64,000 nucleotides of DNA from Ehretia macrophylla (Eukaryota; Streptophyta; Magnoliopsida; Boraginales; Ehretiaceae): assembly GCA_037974665.1 (NCBI GenBank), contig CM075773.1, forward strand, positions 30,473,853 through 30,537,852. Direction: 5' to 3'. The notes beneath the pieces were generated by a model. The model was not told the origin of the DNA and did not search any database. It saw only the letters and a list, made by a program, of their open reading frames with translations. Shown in pieces: positions 8,833 through 20,100 of this stretch; within the stretch, counting starts at the first letter, position 1, and each line of letters opens with the position of its first letter. A program made the translations under genes and the position numbers.

Positions 8833-9249
8833 GTCGGCGACAATGTGTTCTTGAAGATATCACCTCAGAGGGGACTGATTAAACACGACAAGGGTGGAAA
8901 GTTGAGCCCGAGGTTTGTAGGACCATCTAAGATAATTGAGAAGGTTGGCAAATTGGCTTATTACCTGGAACTACCCCAAAACCTCTCCAATATTCACGAC
9001 ATCTTTCATGTTTCAATGCTACGAAAGTATCACCCTGATCCATCGTATATCTTGGAGCCAAAGCCGTTGCAGCTTAGGGAGAACTTGTCTTACGAAGAGA
9101 AGCCCATTTGGACCATAGACCAGCGAGATCGGGAGTTGCGCAACAAATCTATACCGATGGTGAAAGTGTTGTGGGATCATCATGGGGTTGAAGAAACAAC
9201 GTGAGAAAGGCGAGACCAGATGGAGCAACAGTATCCAGCTTTATTTTAG
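8833..9249 (+). pseudogene. Integrase C-terminus with GPY/F module and chromodomain
   Basis: The GPY/F-like part reads KLSPRFVGPSKIIEKVGKLA, followed by IHDIFHVSMLRKYHPDP. The chromodomain-like tail includes SIPMVKVLWDHHGVEETT, then a TGA (9202-9204) in place of tryptophan, then a short tail to the natural stop at 9247. Chromodomains of chromoviruses are thought to steer integration to marked heterochromatin, which fits the insertion of all copies here into satellite DNA. This tail is the main basis for the chromovirus (Tekay/Del) call. Confidence 0.85.
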
Positions 9250-9282
9250 AGGTAATATTGAATTTTGGGACAAAATTCTTTT

Positions 9283-9295
9283 AAGGAGGGGAGGA
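9283..9295 (+). other. Polypurine tract
   Basis: aaggaggggagga lies directly before the 3' LTR and primes plus-strand DNA synthesis. The minus-strand element has the same 13 bases, reversed, at 43893-43905. The upstream ttttgggacaaaatt block is also shared. Confidence 0.9.
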
Positions 9296-12200
9296 AGTGA
9301 GGCCCGACCTCGATTTGCGTACGATACCTCGTTTCGTGTGACCTAACCTAGATTTGAGTGCCTTGACCTAGGTTTAAGAGTCATGTTTCATTTTGTGTGC
9401 CTTGCATTGAATTACGTGCATTCATTTAGGGTTGAGTGCATTTACTTGAGAAACGTGCTTTCGTCTCATAGTTCGTGCTTTACCTCGTAGTGCGTACCCT
9501 AGACCTAAGTAAGCGTGCCCTCACGCTAATCAAGAAAGTATCTTACACGAAGCACTAGATCATTAATTAATCCTACAAACTCCACTAACTAATATTAAAT
9601 TGCTAATTCAACTCAGTAGAGGACGAAATCTCACAAAAAACTAGACATTCTTATTCTTTATTCTTTATTCTTTTGCATATTCCAAGCACTCAATTAAATA
9701 ATGCTCAAAACATGACAAAAATTCAGAATTTAGCTTGCCTTGGCTGACCATGTAGGAGCTTTTGTGCATGCTTTGCATAATTCAAAATTAAACTTAGACA
9801 ACCTATGACACAAAGCATAAAAAAAATGACTCAAAAACCCTACCCAATGTACCAAATCTCGAAACACTCAATTGCCCATGCTAGGGTGATTCAAATTATG
9901 CTCCTTGAAGACACAAATTCTGAATTTTGCAAGCCCTAGGCCGACACATGCATCAACTCTTCAAGCTTTTCATTTTATTTCATTCTTTCTCTCTTTCTCT
10001 TGTTTCTCTCACTCTTTCTCTCACTTATCTCTCTCTCTCGGCCTAAGCTGCAATTCTATACTCTATAGCTTAAGCTCATCATCCTAAGATTCATCAAGGC
10101 ATTCAAGCCACCAAGGAACTCGACCAAGCAAGTTAGAAGCAAAGAAACATGCATGCTAGCTCTTAGAACCTTCATTCGTCCCTTAGGTATGTTGTTAGCT
10201 TCCATTTCATTTTCTTTGTGTTCTAACCACATGCACATACTAAGAACATGGTTACTAAGCTAGGAATTAGAGAATCTCAAGTTGTCTCTCGGCTAAGCAA
10301 GGAAAAAGGACGACCTTGAGCATCATCAAGAGTTTTGTGCATCTTCATTGTTGTCTTGCTAAGGTGAGGGCTAAAACTCTTTTGAAAAGCTTTCAAAAAC
10401 CACATGCATGCCTTTAAATGTCTATTTTTACCTCTGTACTTGTGATATATGTGTGTACATGAGCTTTTGTAAACATGCATGGCAAGATATTTGGCTAGAA
10501 TGTGAAGATAGATGAAATCGCGTATAGGACAGTCTTTTGACTTGTTGGTGCGAAGTGATTTTGACAAGGTAAATGATGTTAAAAATGCGTGAAATTTGAT
10601 AGGTGACTATTTTTTCTAGTTCTGAACATTTTCGTAGAAATAGGAAAAAGCTAATTTTGATTCTAGGGTCCCCAAATTGGCAAAACATCGAAAGGTGTCC
10701 AAATCTGGAAAATCTGGGAAAATAGCAAGTTTTGGCAGATTCACTGTCCTTGTAGAACCAACCTGTTTTGACTTAGTAAATGATGTCCAAAATGCATGAA
10801 ATTTGGTATGCTTCTATAGTTTTCAGTTCTGGACATTTTTGTCAAAAATAGACTAAGGCTAAATCTGGCCCTACGGTCCTAAAAAACGACAAGTATTGAA
10901 ATGTGTACAAATCTGGACAGTTTTGCGTAGTCTCACGGTTTTGGCTATAACTCTTGAATCCGAACTCCAAATGATGCGAGGTTTGTTTCTGGATTTAGTT
11001 CACTCCTTAAGCTTTAATTTGACATTTTTTTCACTGGAATTGGAGATTTTTTTGCTTGTCTCAATGATTGTGAGAAAACAGACCATTGCAGTGAGGTTTT
11101 TATTTAGTGATATGCTTTAAAAATTATTGTAACTTCTCTGGTTGTATTAAATGCTTGGAATTGTGGCACTTGGATGTTGTGTAGACTGTTTTGAATGGTT
11201 GATGGTGTTTTAATTAATCGATGCATGACTTGAGTTTAATTACGGGACAACTTGGGGATTAATCTCACGGGTAAGCATGAATTAAAACCCTAGTGACTAG
11301 GAAAACTCGCTAAGTGTTGATCCTATGGATATCGTGTTTAATTATATGATTCGTAGGCTGCCCTTAGTTGCCCTTATAGCCCTAAATGTGATTCCGATGA
11401 TTACATGTTGACAAGTAAGCCTTTCTTGCACCCGGTCTCACGTAAACGTCGTTGCATGTTGTATGACCTTATTATTTGATTACGTGAACTTCGAAATGAG
11501 TTATATGACTTGATTTACATGTGTTACATGGCTGCCCGTTTAATATTCACATAACTCCATGTGCTTTACAAATGAAATTACCTGTCATATCATGCCTCGC
11601 GTGTTTACTTGTCAATGTGCAATCTCATGACTGCTTAGAGGCAACCTACTTTGTTGTCCTCCTAATGTAATATATTAAATGTCATAAATGTGCATTGCAT
11701 ACAAGGTTGCAACATTTCATTATGGCGTGGTAGCGTTTACGCACGCCGGGCGGCATCAGGTTTGCTGGTGCAACCGTGACTACCATTGTCCAATTCCCTA
11801 TCTCGCTTGGGGGCTAGACTTCCTCGGAGAGTTGGGTCGTAGGATTTCGGGGTACATCTGGAGTACACCCATTTGGCGTGATAAGGGGATGATTTGAAGT
11901 CGGCTGCAACAACTGATATTGGAAATGAACTAAGAGCAAAAGCTCACCGTATCATTTTCACTATGTGTATAAGTACTCTCGCTTAGTTTCTGGAGGACCT
12001 CGGGGAGGAAAGACGGGTAATTGTGTTCTTTTACTTTTATATTACATTATGTATTTACTTGCGATATATGTCATGCTTGCAAAAAGAGTTTTCATAAGTT
12101 AAACAAGAAAAAGAGTTTCAAAACTTATTTCTCATTTCCCCTCGCTGAGTTCATAAGGACTTAACCTCTTTTATCATCTCAGGTGAAAAAGACCAGGAAT

Positions 12201-12873
12201 AGGTACCCGAGGACAACGTGCCTTTTGATGATTCATTGGAATGATTGCTTGCCCTACGTGCCTTACTTGACTATGGCCATTTTGTGAATGATATGTTGCA
12301 TGAAGACTATTTCTTATGTTGCTTGTTGTTGTATTGTAAATGACCCCCGTTGTAATTTGGGATCTAATTTTGGCTTGTACTGATCACAACTAGTTAGACA
12401 CTCTTATGGTCGTTTTTGATATCGCTACTAGTTAGTATCTATCACAGGCTTATGAAGTATCAGGTAAAGGATTAAGTAAAATGAATCTATCCAATCTTAA
12501 GCAGGTACTCATAGGTAAGCAAAGATCAACAGATACTTTTGTAACAAGTATTGACAAACAAACGAGACATAGTCATCATGCTAGGTTGTTAATCAAACGA
12601 GACTTCCAGATAACTAGTAGGCATTTCGATTGGTGATAAATAGTAATCTTAGTTGGAAATGAAATTGAGATTGGAAATTTCGAGGCGTTTAGAGAATTAG
12701 GTCAAACTAAAGAGCCCAATTACAACCGTTATGTTGCTGGTTTTCCAGAGAATTTGTGGAGTTTAGGCTAAACATTAAGTGTTAAACTTTCAGGAACGAT
12801 TAAGTACGTGAAATGACTTGAATGTTAGATCACACCATAGTCTAACCTCTATAGGTCGGGTTGGGGCGCGACA
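9296..12873 (+). repeat. Central LTR shared by both halves of the composite (3578 bp)
   Basis: It starts right after the polypurine tract. The first two bases are AG instead of TG (agtgaggcc against tgtgaggcc in other copies), a single T-to-A change. It ends with gcgcgaca directly before a second primer-binding site, so it acts as 3' LTR of the first internal region and 5' LTR of the second. It carries the same TC tract, splice-like signals and hairpin region (arms broken here) as the other LTRs. Confidence 0.93.
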
Positions 12874-12884
12874 CCTTAGAGAAA

Positions 12885-12896
12885 TGGTATTAGAGC
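12885..12896 (+). other. Second primer-binding site (one mismatch)
   Basis: tggtattagagc differs from the first copy by C-to-T at one base. It marks the start of the second, partial internal region. The following leader (12897-13152) matches the leader of the first internal region and holds nothing else that I can see. Confidence 0.85.
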
Positions 12897-13152
12897 TTAG
12901 TTTGCTTAAGCTGGGTTTAACTCTCGGACCATGGGTTGAAGCCCTAAGGTAATTGACATGACTTGTTTATATGTGTTATTGTGGAACAATATCAAGGGAG
13001 CCTTCTCTGTATCTATGTGCTTACGTGATTAACATGTTTTATCTGTTTCTAGAAATTGTGTATCTATATAAAATTATATGTTGCATATCTTATGTATTAA
13101 ATTTGTGGTTGTCGTATTCCAATAAATTGTGCACCGTAATCTGTGACTATAG

Positions 13153-14389
13153 ATGGCTAGCCCTAGTACCCGCAATACTAATAGCAGCGGTGAGCACCAA
13201 GAGACCGGAGATGCTCATCAAACTAATCCCCAATGCCATGGATCGCGTGTCACGAGTGATGGAACGTCAAGATGCACGTGAAGCAAACAACAACAACAGG
13301 AATGATGGTAACCATGGGAGAAATAGCAGAATGGGGGAGTTCCTTGACTTTTGCCCATCCAAATTCCACGGGGAAGCTGATGATGAAAAAGTAGAGGCTT
13401 GGTTGTTTGAGATCGAGAGGATTTTTAGGCCACTTGACTATACTGATGAAGAAAAGGTGGAGTTTGCTGTGTTTCTGTTGCACGGGGATGCTGAGCATTG
13501 GTGGCACACTATGGAGGCGCTTTGGGAAATTGATCATACACCTCGCTTGTGGGGTAATTTCGTTAAGGCATTCAAGGAGAAATACGTACCTGCAGTTTCC
13601 AAGCAGAGGCGGATTGAGGAATTCATGCACTTGAACTAGGGTAACATGACGGTGGCCCAGTATGAGGCTTGTTTTGATCGACTGTCCCGTTATGCTCAAT
13701 ACATGGTCAGTACCCCTAAGGCGAAGATGTGAAAATTTACGAATAGATTGAGGCCATAAATTCAAGACTAGTTGGCTTCGCATGACTTTACCACCTATTC
13801 TGCTCTCCTTACGGCTGCCTTTCGAGTTGAGAAGATGAAACTTGATAGAGTCGGTTCGAGCCAGCCGAACAAGAGACCATATCAGCTTCCTTGTCAATAG
13901 AGAAAATTTCAGAGCCAGAGTCGTAGTTAGGGCCAGAGGCAGAACAGACCAGTTAATAACCGTGGTCCGACTAAAGCACCATTAGCCTCTTCCACCTGCA
14001 GATCCACAGGTAGTTCACCTGCTACTCAGTCTATCAACTGTTCTTACTGTGACAAGAAGGGTCATACCAAGGCCCAATGCTAGAAGAAGTCAGGACGATG
14101 TGTGCGGTGTGGCAGTGATCAGCATCAGATCAAGGATTTCCCTAAATGGCAAGGAGGACAAAATCATGTTAAACCAGCTGGTAGAGGCAAGACTCCACTT
14201 CCTAGAGTTCAGGCCCGAGCTTATGCTATTGAGTGCGAGGAGCTTCTAGAGGAGACCGCTGTTGTTGAATGTACATTCTTGATACTGAATCAACCTGTTA
14301 GGGTACTAATTGATCCAGGTGCTACTCATTCATTTATTACTCCCTTATGTGTGCAACGTGTGAAACTGAGAGTTGTATGTTTGCCTTAT
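13153..14389 (+). pseudogene. Decayed gag and protease of second internal region
   Basis: The start codon at 13153 corresponds to 4747, but a net 26-base deletion near 13230 shifts the frame. The capsid (DYTDEEKVEFAVFLLHGDAE), both zinc knuckles and the protease loop LIDPGATHSFI remain recognisable in one downstream frame. Stops interrupt it, including 13637, the M-stop-K near 13731 and several between 13750 and 13930. In the second knuckle the last cysteine is Phe (IKDFPKW). The sequence breaks off in protease at LRVVCLPY. Confidence 0.85.
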
Positions 14390-14760
14390 AGAGATTCCTC
14401 AATGGAAATAGGAACATATAACTATGGACTTTGTCATGGACCTACCCAGGTCACAAAAGGGTCATGACGCCATTTGGTTCATAGTGGATAGATTGACCAA
14501 GTCAGCGCACTTCTTACCGACGAACAAGGAGGATAGTCCTGAGAAATTGGGAGATATGTATGTGGCAGATATTGTAAGATTGCACGGGATGCCTGTGAGT
14601 ATTGTATCAGATAGGGATCCTCGTTTTAGTTCCCGATTTTGGAAGAGATTGCAAAAAGCATTAGGAACGAAGTTGAGTTTCAGCACGGCTTATCACCCTC
14701 AGACTGATGGAAAATCTGAGAGAACTATTCAGATTCTGGAGGATATGCTGAGGGCGTGTG
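14390..14760 (+). pseudogene. Integrase core fragment fused to protease by internal deletion
   Basis: Immediately after protease the sequence jumps to the integrase core (gagattcctcaatggaaata, then TMDFVMDLP in all but one residue). The D,D,E residues are all present: [21 protein letters not shown] and [10 protein letters not shown]. The deleted part corresponds to about 6011-8168 of the first copy, so RT, RNase H and the H2C2 finger are gone. Protease and integrase are in different frames. The fragment ends after LEDMLRAC, where satellite begins. The junction shows a shared TGTG (14757-14760), a sign of microhomology-mediated joining. Confidence 0.87.
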
Positions 14761-15753
14761 ATGGATTTGGTTGTCGCCCTTTTCGCGGCTCACGACGTAC
14801 GATTTGAGACCGAAAAACAGTGCAAAAGAGGAAAAGTATCCCAAAACTTATGAAAACATTCAATTTTGGGCTTTGAAAATAGACTTAGCGGACCAGGCTT
14901 GCTGCACCCATCGTAGAGCTCTCAAAGAGCTTTCTAACGGTATGCTGTGAGCCGCTTAACTCTTTAAGGATCAAAAGTTATGGGCACCGGAGCGACGGAT
15001 ACCTGATCACAAGCCCCACGCCCTCGATTTGCGGGCCCACCCTCTACGTGAAGTGAAGTTGTCTTGCCCAAGGTGCTATGGGATTCGGTAATAAAAATGT
15101 GATAAATTAGGATGTCGTCCTTTTCGCGGCTCACGACATACGATCCGGGACAAAAAAATAACGTAAAAGAAGAAAAGTATCCCGAAACTGATGAAAACGT
15201 TCAATTTTGGTCACCAAAAATAGGGGCAGCCGAACAGGCTTGGTGCCCCCGTCGTAGAGCTCTCGAATAGATTTCTAACGGTATGCTGTGCGCCACGTAA
15301 CTCCTTACGGATCAAAAGTTATGGGCACTGGAGCGACGGATACCTGACACAAACCCCACGTCTTCCATTTGTGGGCCCAGCCTCTACGTGAAGTAAAGTT
15401 GTCTTGCATAAGGTGCCATGTGATTCGGTAATAGAAATGTGATGGATTAGGTTGTCGTCCTTTTCGCGGCTCACGACGTACGATCTGGGATGGAGAAATC
15501 GCACAAAAGAAGAAAAGTGTCCCAAAACTAATGAAAATGTTAAATTTTTGGCTCCAAAAACAGGCACAACCGAGCAGGCTAGGTGCCCCCATTGTAGAGC
15601 TCTCAGAGTGCTTTCCAACGGTATGCTGTGCGTCGCATAACTTTTTATGGAGCAAAAGTTATGGGCATCGGAGCAATGGATACCTGGTCACAAGCCCCAC
15701 GCCCTCTGTTTGCGAGCCCAGCCTCTACGTGAAGTAAAATTGTCTTGCCCAAC

Positions 15754-17100
15754 GTGCAGTGTGATTTGGTAAAAGAAATGTGATGGATTAGATTGTCGTT
15801 CTTTTCGCGGCTCACGACGTACGATCCGGGACGGAAAAATAGCTCAAAAGAAGAAAAGTATCCCGAAACAGATAAAAATGTTCAATTTTGGCTCTGAAAA
15901 TCGGCGCAACCTAGCAGGATAGGTGGTCCCATCGTAAAGCTCTCAGAGTGCTATCCAACAATATGTTGTGCGTTGCGTAAATCCTTACGGATCAAAAGTT
16001 ATGGGCGTCGGAGTGACGGAGACCTGGTCTCAAGCCCCACGCCCTCGGTTTGCGGGCCCAGCCCCTACGTGAAGTGAAGTTAATTTGCCCAAAGTACCGT
16101 GTGATTCGGTAATAGAAATGTGATGGATTAGGTTGCCGTTCTTTTCGCGGCTCACGACGTACGATCCGGGACAGAAAAATAGCGTCAAAGAAGAAAAGTG
16201 ACCCGAAACTGAAGAAAACGTTCGATTTTGGGCTCCAAAAACAGGCTCAGCTGAGCAGGCTTGGTGCCTCTGTCGTAGTGCTCTTGGAGAGCTTTCCAAC
16301 AGTATGCTGAGCACCGCGTAACTCCTTACTGATCAAAAGTTATGGTCACCGGAGCAACGGATACCTTGTCACAAGCCCCACGCCCTATGTTTGTGGGCCC
16401 AGCCTCTACGTGAAGTGAAGTTGTCTTGCCCACGGTGCCGTGTGATTCAGTATTAGAAATGTGATAGATTAAGTTGTCGACCTTTTCACGACTCACGACG
16501 TACGATCCGGGATGGAAAAAATAGCGCAAAAGAAGAAAAGTGTCCCAAAACTGATGAAAACGTTTAATTTTTGGCTCTGAAAATAGGCGTAACCGAGCAG
16601 GCTAGCTACCCCTGTCGTAGAGCTCTCGGAAAGCTTTCCAACGGTATGCTGTGCCGTGTAACTCCTTACAGATCAAATGTTACGGGCATCGGAGCGACGG
16701 ATTCCTAGTCGGAAGCCCCACGCCCTCGGTTTGAAGGCCCATCCTCTATGTGAAGTAAAGTTGTCTTGCCCAATGTGCAGTGTGATTTGGTAAAAGAAAT
16801 GTGATGGATTAGGTTGTCATTCTTTTCACGGCTCACGACATACGATCCAGGATTAAAAAAATAGCACAAAAGAAGAAAAGTGTCCCAAAATAGATGAAAA
16901 CGTTCAAGTTTGGGCTCTGAAAATAGGCACAGCCGAGCAGGATAGGTGCTCCCATCGTAAAGCTCTCCGAGTGCTTTCCAACAATATGTTGTGCGTTGCG
17001 TAACTCCTTACAGATAAAAAGTTATGGGCACCGGAGCGACGGATACCTGGTCACAAACCCCACGCCCTCTGTTTGCGGGGCAAGCTTCTACGTGAAGTAA
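15754..17100. repeat. Trimeric higher-order repeat (~1022 bp) in block 2
   Basis: The variant gtgcagtgtgatttggtaaa occurs at 15754 and 16775, 1021 bases apart. The variant aggataggtg followed by cccatcgtaaagctctc and caatatgttgtgcgttgcg occurs at 15916 and 16939, 1023 bases apart. The two monomers between do not carry these variants. Two matching monomers exactly three units apart indicate a duplicated trimer. Confidence 0.6.
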
Positions 17101-20100
17101 AGTTATCTTGGCCAAGGTGTCGTGTGATTCGGTAATAGAAATGTGATAGATTAGGTTGTCGTCATTTTCGCGGCTCACGACATATGATCCGGCACAGAAA
17201 AACAGCGTAAAAGAAGAAAAATATCCCAAAACTTATGAAAATGTTCGATTTTGGGTTCCAAAAACAGACACAGCCAAGCAGGCTAGGTGTCCCTATCGTA
17301 GAGCTCTTAGAGACCTTTCCAACGGTATGCTGTGCGCCGCGTAACTCCTTACGGATCAAAAGTTATGGGCATCGTACCGACGGATACCTGGTCGCAAGCC
17401 CCTCGCCCTCTGTTTGCGAGCCCAGCCTCTACGTGAAGTGAAGTTGTCTTGCCCTAGGTGCCATAGTATTCGGTAATAGAAATATGATTGATTAGGTTGT
17501 CGCCCTTTTCGCGGCTCACGACGTACGATCAGGGACCGAAAAACAGCGCAAAAGAAGAAAAGTGGCCCAAAACTAATGAAAACATTTGCTTTTGGGCTCC
17601 AACAATAGGCGCATCTAAGAAGGCTTGCTGCCCCCGTCGTAGAGCTCTCAGAGAGCTTTCCTACTGTATGCTGTGCGCCGCGTAACTCCTTACGGATCAA
17701 AAGTTATGGGTACCGGGGCGACGGATACCTGGTCACAAGCCCCACACCCTCAGTTTGCTGGCCCAGCCTCTACGTAAAGTGAAGTTGTCTTGGCTAAGGT
17801 GCCATGGGATTCGGTAATAGAAATGTGATGGATTAGGTTGTCGTCCTTCTTGCGACTCACGACGTAAGATCCTCGACGAAAAAATAGCGCAAAAAAGAAA
17901 TGTGCCCCGAAACTGATGAAAATGATCGATTTTGGGCTCCAAAAATAGGTACAGCCAAGCAAACTTGGTGCCCCCGTCGTAGAGCTCTCGGAGGGCTTTC
18001 CAACGGTATGATGTCCGCCGCGTAACTCCTTACGAATCAAAAGTTATGGGCTCCGGGGCGACGGATACTTGGTCACAAGCCCCACGCCCTCAGTTTGAGG
18101 GCCCAGCCTCTACGTGCAGTGAAGTTGTCTTGCCCAAGGTGCCATGGGATTCGGTAATAAAAATGTGATGGATTAGGTTGTCGTCATTTTCGCTGCACAC
18201 GACGCATGATCCGGGATGAGAAAACAGCACAAAAGAAGAAAAATGTCCTAAAACTGATGAAAACATTCGATTTTGAGCTCAGAAGATAGGCTTAGCCAAG
18301 CAGGCTTGCTGCTATCGTCGTAGAGCTCTCGAAGAGCTTTCCAACAGTATGCTTTGCGCAGTGTAACTCCTTACGGATCAAAAGTTATGGGCACCGGAGC
18401 GACGGATAACTGGTCACAAGCCCCACGCCCTCTGTTTGTGGGCGCAGCCTCTACGCGAATTGAATTTGTATTGCCCAAGGTGCCATGGGATTTGGTAAGA
18501 GAAATGTGATGGATTAGGTTGTCGTCCTTTTCGCGGCTCACGACGTACGATCTAGGACGGAAAAACTACACAAAAGAAGAAAAGTGTCCTAAAACTTATG
18601 AAAACGTTCGATTTTGGGCTCCGAAAATAAGCGCAGCCATGCAGGCTTGGCGCCCCTATCTCAGAGCCCTCGGAGAGCTTTCCAACGGTATGTTGTGCGC
18701 CGCGTAACTCTTTATGGATCAAAAGTTATGGGCACTAGAGCGACGAATACCTAGTCACAAGCCCCACGCCCTCGTTTTGCAGGCCCAATCTCTATGTGAA
18801 GTGAAGTTGTCTTGCCCAAAATGCCATGGGATTAGGTTATAGAAATGTGACAAATTAGGTGGTCGTCCTTTTCGTGGCTCACGACGTATGATCCGGGATG
18901 GAAAAATAGCGCAAAAAAACAAAATGTGTCTCAGAACTAATGAAAATGTTTGATTTTGGGCTCCGAAAACAGGCGCAGTCAACCAGGCTTACTACCCTCG
19001 TCGTAGAGCTCTCGGAGAGCTTTCTAACGATTTGTTGTACGCCGCGTAACTCCTTAAGGATCAAAAGTTATGGGCACCGGGTCGACGGATACCTGGTCAC
19101 AAGCCCCACGTCCTCGGTTTGTGGGCCCAGCCTCTACGTGAAGTGAAGTTGTCTTAACAATGGTGCGGCGGGATTTGGTAATAGAAATGTGATGGATTAG
19201 GTTGTCGTTCTTTTCGCGTCTCACGACGTACGATCTGGGACGAAAACATAGCGAAAAAGAAGAAAAGTGTCCCGAAATTGAAAACGTTCAATTTTGGGCT
19301 CCAAAAATAGGCACAGCCAAGCAGGCTTGTTGTCCACATCGTATAGTTCTCAGAGAGCTTTCCAACGGTATGCTGTGCGCCACATAACTCCTTACGGATC
19401 AAAAGTTATGGGCACCGGAGTGACAGATACCTGGTCACTAGCACCACGCCCTTTGTTTGCGGGCCCAGCCTCTACGTGAAGTGAAGTTGTCTTGCCCAAG
19501 GTGCCATGTGATTTAGTAATAGAAATGTGATAGATTAGGTTGTCGTCCTTTTTGCGGCTCACGACCTACGATACGGGATGAAAAAACAGCGCAAATGAAG
19601 AAAAGTGTCCCAAAACTGTTGAAAATGTTCAATTTTTGGCTCCGAAAACAGGTACAGCCGAGCAAGCTAGGTGCCCCCATCGTAGAGCTCTCAGAGAGCT
19701 TTCCAACAGTATGCTGTGCGCCGCGTAACTCTTTACGGATCAAAAGTTATGGGCACTAGAGCGACGGACACCTGGTCACAAGCCCCACGCCCTCAGTTGG
19801 CGGGCCCAACCTCTACGTGAAGTGAAGTTGTCTTGCCCAAGATGCCATGTGATTCGGTAATAGAAATTTGATGGATTAGGTTGTCATTTTTTTCGCGGCT
19901 CACGACGTACGATTCGGGACAGAAAAACAATGCAAAAGAAGAAAAGTGTCCCAAAATTGATGAAAACGTTCAATTTTGGCCTTGGAAAATAGGCGCAGCC
20001 GAGCAGGATCGGTGCCCCTATCGTAAAGCTCTCAGAGTGCTTTCCAACAATATGTTGTGCGCCGCGTAACACAATACGGATAAAAAGTTATGGGCACCGG

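Larger units (their letters stand above)
4747..9249 (+). pseudogene. Complete gag-pol frame, Tekay/Del-like chromovirus, eight nonsense codons
   Basis: All domain segments from 4747 to the natural stop at 9247-9249 lie in one and the same frame, about 1500 codons, the usual size of a Ty3/gypsy polyprotein. The order is capsid, two zinc knuckles, protease, reverse transcriptase, RNase H, integrase, chromodomain. Premature stops are at 6136, 6178, 7141, 7816, 8143, 8254, 8830 and 9202, with no frameshift. Compared with the minus-strand copy (or, at 8143, with the codon I expect), six of the eight are C-to-T or G-to-A changes, as expected from deamination of methylated cytosine. The other two (6136, 8830) are G-to-T. 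Confidence 0.9.
894..14760 (+). mobile_element. Composite Ty3/gypsy chromovirus: LTR-internal-LTR-truncated internal
   Basis: Two retrotransposon internal regions in tandem share one central LTR. The order is LTR (894-4467), PBS and full-length gag-pol remnant (4468-9295), LTR (9296-12873), second PBS and a truncated internal region (12874-14760). The right end has no LTR and joins the satellite directly. The first part (894-12873) is a complete two-LTR element. A tandem arrangement with a shared LTR is the expected product of unequal recombination between LTRs, or of recombination with a neighbouring copy, followed by loss of the right end. Lineage is judged Tekay/Del-like from the polyprotein order ending in a chromodomain and from the long LTRs. 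The bases before the left LTR are ctgtg; no matching right copy exists because that end was lost. Confidence 0.9.

Noticed and set aside
12971-13152. Hydrophobic N-terminal extension of the 222-codon frame at 12971-13639, looking like a membrane protein
   Set aside because: It is a read-through of the untranslated leader. The true gag start is at 13153 in another frame, and the join comes from the 26-base deletion near 13230.
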